Source: Acidimicrobiales bacterium (GTDB lineage Bacteria > Actinomycetota > Acidimicrobiia > Acidimicrobiales > RAAP-2). Taken from it: 6,150 nt of DNA. A program made the position numbers and the translations under genes. The stretch covers positions 1-6,150 of the forward strand of contig JADGOK010000064.1 in the NCBI GenBank assembly GCA_017882985.1. Direction: 5' to 3'. Under the pieces are notes generated by a model, which saw only the letters and a list, made by a program, of their open reading frames with translations, was not told where the DNA came from and searched no databases. The number at the start of each line of letters is the position of its first letter. Position 1 is the stretch's first letter. Below are positions 1 to 5,871 of the stretch, one piece after another.

Positions 1-705
1 GTCGACGTGCTGTTGGCGTCGCGGGCGATCGACCTCGAGGGTCTGTACACGCACTTCAGCGTCGCCGACGGCTCGAGCGCCGAGGACCGCGCCTTCACCC
101 GCGCTCAAATCGGGAGCTTTAACGACGTCGTCGCGCACCTGGCGGCTCGCGACGTCACGGCGCGCGTGCTGCACGCGGCCAACAGCGCTGGTGCCCTCGG
201 CTATCGCGAGGCTCGCCAATCAATGGCCCGCGTCGGCCTCGCCCTCTACGGCTACCTGCCCGAGAGTTGGCTCGGCGGCGCGCTCGAGGAGCGCGGACTC
301 ACCCTGCAACCGGCGTTGACACTGCGCGCACAGGTGGTGGCGGTGCGCCGCCTCGACGCGGGCGAGCGGCCGAGTTACGGTCGACGCCGCGCGCTGGACC
401 GCCCCGCCACGGTCGCGACGGTTCCTTTCGGGTACGCCGACGGCTACCCGCGTCGACTCTTCGAAGCGGGCGCCGTCGTCCTGATCAACGCGACGCGCTA
501 CCCGCTGGCGGGCACGGTGACGATGGATCAATTGCTCATCGACTGCGATGATGACGACGTGGCCGTGGGTGACGACGTTGTCCTGCTCGGTCGCCAGGGC
601 GACCAGGAGATCACGGCCGAGGAGTGGGCGCAAGGAGCCAACACGATCACCTGGGAGATCCTTTGCGGCATCGGTGCTCGCGTGCCGCGCGTTCTCGTGG
701 ACTAG
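1..705 (+). CDS. alr: Alanine racemase, C-terminal part (5' end outside window)
   Basis: PLP-dependent cytoplasmic enzyme that interconverts L- and D-alanine for peptidoglycan. The frame is open from base 1 to TAG at 703-705, giving 234 residues. The family is usually about 370-380 aa, so roughly the first 140 residues, including the PLP-binding lysine, lie upstream. The GTG at 7 is internal and is not the real start. In fragment numbering, visible family motifs are THFSVAD (17-23), HAANSAG (58-64), RVGLALYGYLP with the arginine (77) expected to contact the PLP pyridine nitrogen, the GYADGY motif with the catalytic tyrosine of the second half-site (145), and TVTMDQ (Met175) of the substrate entrance. 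The tail is the beta-domain. The next gene begins 3 bases after the stop, so co-transcription is likely. Identity rests on several diagnostic motifs in the right order. DadX-type catabolic racemases look the same, but the context favours the biosynthetic enzyme. Confidence 0.96.
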   Translation, partial: VDVLLASRAIDLEGLYTHFSVADGSSAEDRAFTRAQIGSFNDVVAHLAARDVTARVLHAANSAGALGYREARQSMARVGLALYGYLPESWLGGALEERGLTLQPALTLRAQVVAVRRLDAGERPSYGRRRALDRPATVATVPFGYADGYPRRLFEAGAVVLINATRYPLAGTVTMDQLLIDCDDDDVAVGDDVVLLGRQGDQEITAEEWAQGANTITWEILCGIGARVPRVLVD

Positions 706-708
706 AGA

Positions 709-1257
709 GTGGACCGTGACCTCGCCGAACTGCCTCGATGCACGCGATGTGATCTGGCCCAGACGCGTGAGCGAGTGGTCGTGGGTTCGGGGCCGCCGCG
801 CGCGGCGTTGATGGTGATCGGCGAGGCCCCGGGACGCAGCGAGGACGAAGGCGGCGAACCATTCATAGGTCGCAGCGGGCAGCTCCTCGTTCGCCTCATC
901 GAAGAGGAGGTGGGGCTTTCGCGCGCCGACTACTTCATCACCAACGTCGTGAAGTGCCGTCCGCCCGCCAATCGAACACCGCGGCGTGAAGAGATCGAGT
1001 CATGTCACCCGTGGCTCGTCGAGCAGCTGGCGCTCGTGCAACCTCGCGTCGTGCTCGCGCTCGGCAACACGGCGGCTCGAGCAGTGTTCGGTTTCGCCGA
1101 CGGCATCGGGCGCACGCACGGGCGGGTGCAGCAACTTGGCTCGGCGCGGGGACTCGCGACCTATCACCCCGCCGCGGCGTTGCGCGGTGGTCCTCGCGTG
1201 GTCGACGTGCTGCGCGAGGATCTGCGACGGGTGAGGGACTTGATGGAACGTACGTGA
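709..1257 (+). CDS. udg: Type-4 (Fe-S) uracil-DNA glycosylase
   Basis: DNA repair enzyme that removes uracil, arising from cytosine deamination, as the first step of base excision repair. The 182 aa are normal for family 4. Four cysteines expected to hold a [4Fe-4S] cluster are visible: C11 and C14 (CxxC), C83 in KCRPPANR, and C99. The active-site motif GEAPG is at 38-42, followed by EDEGGEPFIG (45-54). N79 is the likely uracil-contacting asparagine, and HPAAALR (153-159) is the C-terminal catalytic/DNA-contact motif. The GEAPG sequence and KCRPP signature separate it from family 5 (GLAPG-type), and the UdgX-specific KRRIH insertion is absent. The GTG start lies 3 bases after the alr stop and places CxxC at the usual N-terminal position. 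Only a weak purine-rich stretch (agaga) precedes it. The stop overlaps the tsaE start. This gene is not part of the familiar alr-tsaE pairing, so it looks like a lineage-specific insertion into the operon. Confidence 0.94.
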   Translation: MDRDLAELPRCTRCDLAQTRERVVVGSGPPRAALMVIGEAPGRSEDEGGEPFIGRSGQLLVRLIEEEVGLSRADYFITNVVKCRPPANRTPRREEIESCHPWLVEQLALVQPRVVLALGNTAARAVFGFADGIGRTHGRVQQLGSARGLATYHPAAALRGGPRVVDVLREDLRRVRDLMERT

Positions 1258-1733
1258 GCTGGCAGCGTTACTGTGCGACTTCGGCGTCGACCGAAGAGGC
1301 CGGCGCGGACTTCGCGCGCGTCCTACAGAGCGGTGACATCGTGCTGCTGGTGGGCTCACTCGGTGCCGGCAAGACCACGTTCGTCAAGGGCGTGGCGCGC
1401 GGACTCGGCGTGCGCGAACGCGTAACCAGTCCGACGTTCACCATCGTGCGCCAACACGAGTGCGTCAACGACCTCGGGATAACGACGCTGCACCACGCCG
1501 ACGTCTATCGCGTCGAGAGTCTCGACGAGGTGTTCGACCTGGCGCTCGGCGAACTCGTCGAAGAGGCCGGTGTGGCGTTCGTCGAATGGGGCAATCTCGC
1601 CGTGGCCGTCTTTGGCCCCAACGTCATGAGCGTCACGTTCGAGGTGGACGCTGCTGACGGTCGTTTTCTCAGCGTCGTCGGCGAACTTGCCGAGCATTGC
1701 TCGTCGCAACTCGACGAGTGGGCTCGAGCATGA
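1254..1733 (+). CDS. tsaE: tRNA t6A biosynthesis ATPase TsaE
   Basis: P-loop ATPase that binds the TsaB-TsaD dimer and drives turnover of the threonylcarbamoyl-transfer complex making t6A37 in tRNAs. From GTG at 1254 the protein has 159 aa, the usual size. The frame stays open further upstream, but that would read through udg. GTG 1254 forms a GTGA overlap with the udg stop and puts the Walker A motif at the expected position. Visible motifs are Walker A GSLGAGKTT (34-42), the SPTF switch-like motif (59-62), HHADVYRVES (the HxDxYR region) and FVEWGN, matching the family's conserved EW. Position 35 is Ser where the family most often has Asp (GDLGAGKTT). This is a mild deviation, since the GxxGxGKT nucleotide-binding core is intact. 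The gene lacks a convincing Shine-Dalgarno (only GGAA at 1246-1249), so translation is probably coupled to udg. Its stop overlaps tsaB. Confidence 0.95.
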   Translation: MSWQRYCATSASTEEAGADFARVLQSGDIVLLVGSLGAGKTTFVKGVARGLGVRERVTSPTFTIVRQHECVNDLGITTLHHADVYRVESLDEVFDLALGELVEEAGVAFVEWGNLAVAVFGPNVMSVTFEVDAADGRFLSVVGELAEHCSSQLDEWARA

Positions 1734-2410
1734 ACATTCTCGCCATTGACACGGCGACCACGGCGTGCGCCGTCGGGATCGCAACTGATCGCGGCGCGAC
1801 GATCGTGCGGGTCCTCGACACGGACCGTCATCACACCGAGTCGTTGGCGCCCGGCATCCTCGCACTGCTCGAAGAGTGCGGTCTCACGCCGCGCGACCTC
1901 CACCGCGTCGTCGTGGACCGTGGTCCGGGTCTCTACACCGGACTTCGCGTGGGCGTCACGACCGCGACATCGCTGGCCCAGGCGCTCGGTTGTGCACTGG
2001 TGAGCGTCACCTCATTGGAGCTCCTCGCCTGGGGCGCACACGATGACGGCGTGCGCGCGACGGTGCTCTGCGCCGTTGACGGGCGACGGGGCGAGGTCTT
2101 TGCCCAGACGTTTCAATTGGGCGAAGGGGTCGAAGCCGTGGGCGAACCCGAGGTCGCGCGACCGCGCGACGTCGTCATCGCCTGGGCGACCAACGGCGCG
2201 CCGGTGACGTTCACTGGTGACGGTGTGGAGCGCTACCTCGCGGACTTCGTCGCGGTGCCCAACGGCGCGGTCTTCGCCCAGTCGGTGCCGTCGCTGCACG
2301 CCGCCCTGACCATCGCGGCGACGAGGGAACCGGTCGCGGCGATCTCGCCGCTGTACCTTCGTGACGCCGACGCGGTGGCGAACTTCTCGACGCGCGAGCG
2401 AAGGTCATGA
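1730..2410 (+). CDS. tsaB: tRNA t6A biosynthesis protein TsaB
   Basis: Catalytically inactive ASKHA-fold paralogue of TsaD that dimerises with it and scaffolds TsaE in the bacterial t6A complex. The protein has 226 aa, in the normal range. The ATG at 1730 overlaps the tsaE stop (ATGA). A longer frame exists from 1697, but this ATG gives the canonical N-terminus MNILAIDTAT, so it is preferred. Visible motifs are LAIDTATTACAVG (4-16), HTESLAPGILALLEECGL and the family signature GPGLYTGLRVG, then the adjacent hydrophobic helix. The C-terminal half is less conserved, as is usual for TsaB, and ends with the typical ISPLYLRDADAV segment. The HxxxH metal-binding pair of TsaD is absent, which supports TsaB rather than a second TsaD. 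It probably depends on translational coupling because no strong ribosome binding site is seen. Confidence 0.95.
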   Translation: MNILAIDTATTACAVGIATDRGATIVRVLDTDRHHTESLAPGILALLEECGLTPRDLHRVVVDRGPGLYTGLRVGVTTATSLAQALGCALVSVTSLELLAWGAHDDGVRATVLCAVDGRRGEVFAQTFQLGEGVEAVGEPEVARPRDVVIAWATNGAPVTFTGDGVERYLADFVAVPNGAVFAQSVPSLHAALTIAATREPVAAISPLYLRDADAVANFSTRERRS

Positions 2411-2883
2411 CGACGTGGTCGATCCGACCCGCCGAGCGTCGCGACGTCGGTGAGTTGCTCGTCATCGAAGAGGCGCAGTTCCCCGAGCCCTGGACCAAAG
2501 GAATGCTGCTGGACGAGCTGACCAACACCGTCACTCGCCGCTACACCGTTGCGGTCGAAGACACGCGGGTCGTGGGTTACCTCGGCGTGATGTTCGTTAT
2601 GGACGAGTTGCACGTCAACACGCTGGGGACCTTGCCGGGTCACGAGGGTCGCGGCGTCGCCTCGTCACTGATGGATGAGGCCTGGGTCGACGCGCGTCGT
2701 CGCGGCGTCACCAGAGCGACACTGGAGGTGGCGGTCTCGAACACTCGCGCCCACCGGCTCTACTACCGTTACGGATTCCGGCCCGTGGGGGTGCGCAAGA
2801 ACTACTACGAACGGTCCCACGAGGACGCGCTCGTCCTGTGGGCCGACCTCGACCCCAACGACGAGACCCCCGCCGCGCCCTGA
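2407..2883 (+). CDS. rimI: GNAT N-acetyltransferase, RimI family
   Basis: Acetyl-CoA-dependent acetyltransferase. The family's founding member acetylates the N-terminal alanine of ribosomal protein S18, and actinobacterial members may have broader N-alpha-acetylation targets. The 158 aa form one GNAT domain. SIRPAERRDVGELLVIEEAQFPEPWT (residues 5-30) is split here into the opening strand and the RimI-typical F-PWT motif. The acetyl-CoA pyrophosphate loop is HEGRGVA (79-85). The C-terminal signature runs from LEVAVSNTRAHRLYYRYGF (106-124) to NYYERSHEDALVL (132-144), matching the RimI pattern of N..A..LY...GF followed by YY...EDA. The usual EVR triplet reads EVA here, and the loop before the acetyl-CoA motif reads NTLGTLP. 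Both are small departures from the E. coli protein and leave the substrate open. The ATG overlaps the tsaB stop (ATGA) with GAAGG just upstream. Its place between tsaB and tsaD is the conserved one. Confidence 0.92.
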   Translation: MTTWSIRPAERRDVGELLVIEEAQFPEPWTKGMLLDELTNTVTRRYTVAVEDTRVVGYLGVMFVMDELHVNTLGTLPGHEGRGVASSLMDEAWVDARRRGVTRATLEVAVSNTRAHRLYYRYGFRPVGVRKNYYERSHEDALVLWADLDPNDETPAAP

Positions 2884-2895
2884 AACACAGCGACC

Positions 2896-2901
2896 TACGC
2901 T
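2896..2901 (+). promoter_or_regulatory. Candidate -10 element for a leaderless tsaD transcript
   Basis: TACGCT fits the actinobacterial -10 pattern TANNNT. It ends 6 bases before the GTG of tsaD, so a transcript starting at the usual distance would begin on or next to the GTG, giving a leaderless mRNA. The 24-base rimI-tsaD gap has no Shine-Dalgarno, which agrees with this. No recognisable -35 hexamer lies about 17 bases upstream. TANNNT is common by chance, so this is a hypothesis based on position. Confidence 0.38.
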
Positions 2902-2907
2902 GGACGC

Positions 2908-3915
2908 GTGTCCGTAGTCCTGGGAATCGAGACGAGTTGCGACGAGACCGCCGCGGCGGTGGTCGACGGCAACTACCGCGTCCGTTCGTCGGTAATCGAA
3001 TCGTCGATCGACCAGCACCGGGCCTTCGGCGGCGTCGTGCCGGAACTGGCCGGTCGCGCCCACGTGACCACCCTCGGCCCGGTCGTGGCGCGTGCACTCG
3101 CCAACGCCGGACTCGATGCGCACCATCCGGCAATTGACGCGGTGGCGGTGACGAGTGGTCCCGGACTCATCGGGTCGTTGCTCGTCGGGCTTTCGGCGGC
3201 CAAGGCCTACGCGCTCGGCTGGGGCGTGCCGTTCGTGGGCGTGAACCACCTCGAGGGCCACCTCTTCGCGCCGTTGCTCGAGCAGCCCGATCTCGCGTGG
3301 CCGGTGCTGACCCTGCTCGTGTCGGGCGGTCACAGCATGATCGTGCTGCAATCGGGACCGGGTCAACACGAAGTGCTCGGCGAAACGATCGACGACGCCG
3401 CCGGCGAGGCGTACGACAAGGTCGCGCGGTGGCTCGGACTGGGTTATCCCGGTGGACCCGAGATCGACCGACTGGCCCAACGCGGCGACGCGACGGCCTT
3501 GAAGTTGCCCGTCTCGATGACCGGACCCGACTTCGATCTCTCGTTCTCCGGGCTGAAGACGGCCGTCGTTCGAGCGACGGAGAAGCACCACGAGGTGGCA
3601 CTGGGCGATGTCGCGGCGTCGTTTCAGGCTGCGGTCGCCGAACAGTTGCTGCGCAAGTTGCGCCACGCGATGGAGCGCTACGACGTGAGGGGCGTCGCGC
3701 TCGCCGGTGGCGTGGCGGCGAACTCGGCCCTGCGTGCGGGCGTGCGCTCGTTGGCCGACGGGTTCGCGGTGGCGTGTCACCTGCCGACGCTCGAGCTGTG
3801 CACGGACAACGCCGCCATGATCGCCGCGGCCGGTCTCTACCGATTTGGGGCCGACGGACCGAGTCCCTTCAATCTCTCGGCCAGTCCGAACTGGCAGTTG
3901 GTTGACGTCTCGTGA
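2908..3915 (+). CDS. tsaD: tRNA N6-adenosine threonylcarbamoyltransferase TsaD
   Basis: Catalytic subunit that transfers the threonylcarbamoyl group from threonylcarbamoyl-AMP to A37 of tRNAs decoding ANN codons. It works in the cytoplasm with TsaB and TsaE. The 335 aa match the bacterial family length. ASKHA/Kae1 motifs appear in order: GIETSCDET (6-14), VPELAGRAH (44-52), SGPGLIGSLLVG (83-94), the metal-binding pair H114 and H118 in NHLEGH, SGGHS (139-143), FSGLKT (213-218), LAGGVAANSALR (265-276) and CTDNAAMIA (298-306), where D300 is the third metal ligand. All key residues are present. The GTG start at 2908 gives the standard N-terminus MSVVLGIETS. It follows rimI after 24 bp, the widest gap in this gene run, with no Shine-Dalgarno but a possible -10 element. 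The stop overlaps the start of pdxH (GTGA). Confidence 0.97.
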   Translation: MSVVLGIETSCDETAAAVVDGNYRVRSSVIESSIDQHRAFGGVVPELAGRAHVTTLGPVVARALANAGLDAHHPAIDAVAVTSGPGLIGSLLVGLSAAKAYALGWGVPFVGVNHLEGHLFAPLLEQPDLAWPVLTLLVSGGHSMIVLQSGPGQHEVLGETIDDAAGEAYDKVARWLGLGYPGGPEIDRLAQRGDATALKLPVSMTGPDFDLSFSGLKTAVVRATEKHHEVALGDVAASFQAAVAEQLLRKLRHAMERYDVRGVALAGGVAANSALRAGVRSLADGFAVACHLPTLELCTDNAAMIAAAGLYRFGADGPSPFNLSASPNWQLVDVS

Positions 3916-4523
3916 GCGAGCGCTGGATTCCCCTGGACGTGAAGGACTGCGACCCGAGTCCCTTCGTCCAGTTCCAGCGGTGGTTCGATGAAGCCTTGGG
4001 CGAGATGCCCGAGCGAGAGGCGATCACGCTCGTGACGGCCACGGCCGACGCGCGGCCCAGCGCGCGCATGGTGCTCCTTCGTCACGTGGACGACCATTCG
4101 TTCGGCTGGTACACGAACTACCAGTCGCGCAAGGGTCGCGAGCTCCTCGCCAATCCCCACGCCGCACTGCTGTGGTACTGCGAACCGCTCGGCCGCCAGA
4201 TCCGTCTCGAGGGCGACGTCGCCATGATGGCCGGGGACGAATCGGACGCCTACTTCAACGCACGTCCTCGCGGCCACCAGTTGGGGGCCCACGCGAGCGC
4301 CCAGAGCGAACCTCTCGAGAGCCGCGAAGCGCTCGAGCAGCGGGTGCGTGATCTCGAGCTGGCCTACGCGCATCTCGACGTTCCGCGACCAGCGCACTGG
4401 GGGGGCTACCGGCTCACGCCCACGAGCTTCGAATTTTGGCAGCGTCGTGAGGACCGTCTGCACGACCGCGTCGTGTACAGTCCCGACGCCGCTGGCTGGC
4501 GCCGAGAACGTCGTTGCCCCTAA
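3912..4523 (+). CDS. pdxH: Pyridoxamine/pyridoxine 5'-phosphate oxidase
   Basis: FMN-dependent oxidase that converts PNP or PMP to pyridoxal 5'-phosphate, in the last step or salvage of vitamin B6. The protein has 203 aa, slightly shorter than E. coli PdxH (about 218) but complete: DPSPFVQFQRWFDEAL (14-29) is the usual N-terminal helix. FMN and substrate motifs include ARMVLLR (51-57), WYTNYQSRKGREL (66-78), QIRLEG (96-101) and the C-terminal WGGYRLTP...EFWQ...RLHDR block (163-186), whose final RLHDR holds substrate-binding residues. GAHASAQS (125-132) stands where GAWASPQS-like sequences are usual, and the terminus reads RRCP rather than RLxP. These differences look tolerable but leave some doubt about substrate preference. 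GTG 3912 overlaps the tsaD stop. A PLP-producing enzyme downstream of a PLP-dependent racemase is suggestive, but no direct link is shown. The stop overlaps the convergent MFS gene by 4 bases. Confidence 0.93.
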   Translation: MSERWIPLDVKDCDPSPFVQFQRWFDEALGEMPEREAITLVTATADARPSARMVLLRHVDDHSFGWYTNYQSRKGRELLANPHAALLWYCEPLGRQIRLEGDVAMMAGDESDAYFNARPRGHQLGAHASAQSEPLESREALEQRVRDLELAYAHLDVPRPAHWGGYRLTPTSFEFWQRREDRLHDRVVYSPDAAGWRRERRCP

Positions 4524-5734
4524 AGGTCGGCTTCGCGCGCGTGGGCCTTCGTACTCGCGCGCAGGGCCAGTGGGCCGAGTACGAGGGCCGAGAGTGTCGA
4601 CGCGGCTCCGCCGACCTGAAAGACGGTGCGTGGAGCGAGCACCGTGAGGATCAGTCCACCGGCCGTCATCGCGCCGATCTCGGCGCTCGTGAAGATCGCG
4701 CCGATCGCGGCGAACATGCGACCGCGCAACGCCTCGGGCGTGCGCAGGGTGAACAAGGTGATCGCGGCGACGTTGGCGACCCCCACCGCCACGCCGGCGA
4801 TGGCCATGAGCGGATAGACGTAACCCACCATCGAGACCAGGCCGATGGCACCGATCATGACCCCGACGAGGACGATGGTGATCAACACCGAACGCGCGAG
4901 TTGGACGAGTCCCTGGTGCAGTCGGCGCGACAGTAACGCTCCGGCGACGGTGCCAAATCCGAAACTCGTCCCGACCAATCCGTAGAGCGTGGCGGAACCG
5001 TGCAGGGTCTGGGTGACGAAGAAGACCTCGGCGACGTTGACGATGCCCAGTGACAAGAGAAAGACCAATACCGTGATCACCACGGGGCGAAGGAGTCGGT
5101 CGTTCCAAATGAGCGAGATCCCCGCCATCATCTTCTCCGATTCGATGTGCTCGATGGTGCTCTGGGGCGACGGTCGTCGGTCGTGGCGCAGCATCGTGGC
5201 GCCGATCGATCCCAGGGCGAAGCTCATGGCGTCGATATAGAGAGGCCAACTCTGACCCGACCAACCCACGAGCAGTCCGCCGAGGACGGGTCCCAAGACA
5301 CTGGCGCCGCCCTGAACGGCCTGCATCATGCTCTGTGACCTTGCCACGTTGTCGTTGCCCGCGATCGACGGGATGAGTGCGGAGTACCCCGGCATCGAGA
5401 ACGCGATGCCGCAACTGAGTGCCGCCATCAGGCCCAAGGTGGCACCGATTGAGTGGAAGTAGCCGATGCCGACACAGACGGCGGCTTCGAAGAACCCCAG
5501 CGCGACGAGCATTCGCTTGGCCGGCACGCGGTCCACGACGTGCCCGGCGAGCGGGGCCAACACGACAAGGGGGAGTGAGCCGGCGATCGCCAGAGCGGCG
5601 ATGGCCCAGGCGTGTCCGACGGGGGCGAGGCGAAGATAGAGGGCGACGAGGGCGACGGCGTCGCCCAGAAACGAGCCACCGCGTAGCAGCGCGAGCAGGC
5701 GGATATCGCGGGCCTGGGCCGGAGAGTACGTCAT
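4520..5734 (-). CDS. MFS transporter, EntS/macrolide-efflux-like
   Basis: Predicted inner-membrane secondary transporter of 404 aa with about 12 hydrophobic helices, most like the drug/siderophore exporter branch of the major facilitator superfamily. The loop after helix 2 carries a motif-A-like GHVVDRVPAKRM (64-75). NVARSQSMMQ...GPVLGGLLVG (129-157) fits the helix 4/5 region, a polar linker with HDRRPSPQSTIEHIES (184-199) separates the two halves, and TPEALRGRMFA (332-342) is a conserved signature of the second half. The substrate cannot be told. The frame is open up to 5929, but the first 65 residues of that extension are charged, overlap groES and are unlike the family. ATG at 5734 (MTYSPAQARD, just before helix 1) is the best start, with GTG 5743 as an alternative adding three residues. 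No Shine-Dalgarno is seen, and an inverted repeat covers that position. The gene interrupts the tsaD-groES neighbourhood on the opposite strand. Confidence 0.88.
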   Translation of the reverse strand: MTYSPAQARDIRLLALLRGGSFLGDAVALVALYLRLAPVGHAWAIAALAIAGSLPLVVLAPLAGHVVDRVPAKRMLVALGFFEAAVCVGIGYFHSIGATLGLMAALSCGIAFSMPGYSALIPSIAGNDNVARSQSMMQAVQGGASVLGPVLGGLLVGWSGQSWPLYIDAMSFALGSIGATMLRHDRRPSPQSTIEHIESEKMMAGISLIWNDRLLRPVVITVLVFLLSLGIVNVAEVFFVTQTLHGSATLYGLVGTSFGFGTVAGALLSRRLHQGLVQLARSVLITIVLVGVMIGAIGLVSMVGYVYPLMAIAGVAVGVANVAAITLFTLRTPEALRGRMFAAIGAIFTSAEIGAMTAGGLILTVLAPRTVFQVGGAASTLSALVLGPLALRASTKAHAREADL

Positions 5735-5739
5735 CGGGC

Positions 5740-5792
5740 CCACCGTGAACGAGAAGGGGACCGACGGAGCGAGGCGACAGCGTTCACGGTGG
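5740..5792 (-). repeat. Perfect 12-bp inverted repeat in the MFS leader (possible start-occluding hairpin)
   Basis: Arms at 5740-5751 (ccaccgtgaacg) and 5781-5792 (cgttcacggtgg) are exact reverse complements, separated by 29 bases. On the minus strand they would form a GC-rich stem whose 3' arm ends 5 bases before the ATG at 5734 and contains the alternative GTG at 5743. It therefore covers the place where a ribosome binding site would be. It could be a translational control hairpin or a pair of oppositely oriented protein-binding sites. There is no U-run, so an intrinsic terminator is unlikely. Confidence 0.6.
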
Positions 5793-5813
5793 TCCTTTGG
5801 TCGGGCTCGCACC

Positions 5814-5819
5814 AGCATA
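5814..5819 (-). promoter_or_regulatory. Candidate -10 element of the MFS gene
   Basis: The minus strand reads TATGCT, which fits TANNNT. Transcription would start near 5807, giving a leader of about 70 bases that includes the whole inverted repeat. No good -35 hexamer is visible. The -35 position (about 5837-5843) would touch the outer CIRCE-like element. Weak evidence, based on one short motif. Confidence 0.28.
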
Positions 5820-5841
5820 CGAACGGTGACGGGGGCGTCTG

Positions 5842-5868
5842 TTGGCACTCGAGCGCGTAGGCTGCTAA
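5842..5868 (+). promoter_or_regulatory. CIRCE-like HrcA operator, distal copy
   Basis: The CIRCE consensus is TTAGCACTC-N9-GAGTGCTAA. Here the left arm ttggcactc (5842-5850) matches 8 of 9 and the right arm ggctgctaa (5860-5868) matches 7 of 9, with exactly 9 bases between them. The right half is degenerate (GC instead of AG at its positions 2-3), so this copy is probably the weaker site. It covers the candidate -35. Confidence 0.66.
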
Positions 5869-5871
5869 ATT
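5842..5871 (+). promoter_or_regulatory. Candidate groES promoter
   Basis: TTGGCA at 5842-5847 (5 of 6 bases of TTGACA) and TAAATT at 5866-5871 (4 of 6 of TATAAT, fits TANNNT) are separated by 18 bp, suiting a housekeeping sigma factor. Start of transcription would be near 5878, about 40 bases before the groES ATG. The hexamers lie inside the CIRCE-like elements, as expected for HrcA repression by promoter occlusion. TAGGCT at 5858-5863 is an alternative -10, but without a matching -35. Confidence 0.55.

Noticed and set aside
1201..1212. 12-base identity (gtcgacgtgctg) between positions 1-12 and 1201-1212
   Set aside because: It is built from codons common in this genome (Val-Asp-Val-Leu) inside two unrelated genes in the same frame, so chance and codon bias explain it.
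1002..1253. Upstream extension of tsaE beginning inside udg
   Set aside because: The extra residues are a GC-rich out-of-frame reading of udg. GTG 1254 gives the normal TsaE length and a stop/start overlap like those of its neighbours.
709..1257. UdgX-type (DNA-crosslinking) uracil glycosylase
   Set aside because: The KRRIH insertion that defines UdgX is missing, and the GEAPG motif with KCRPPANR is that of ordinary family 4.
2665..3780. 371-aa minus-strand open frame across rimI and tsaD
   Set aside because: It is the antisense shadow of tsaD: rich in Arg, His and Val in the way GC-rich reverse frames are, no recognisable domain, and entirely covered by two confidently identified genes.
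3837..5414. 525-aa minus-strand open frame across pdxH and the MFS gene
   Set aside because: Low-complexity, Arg/His/Gly-rich translation without any motif. It lies out of frame within the MFS gene and antisense to pdxH, both of which have clear family signatures.
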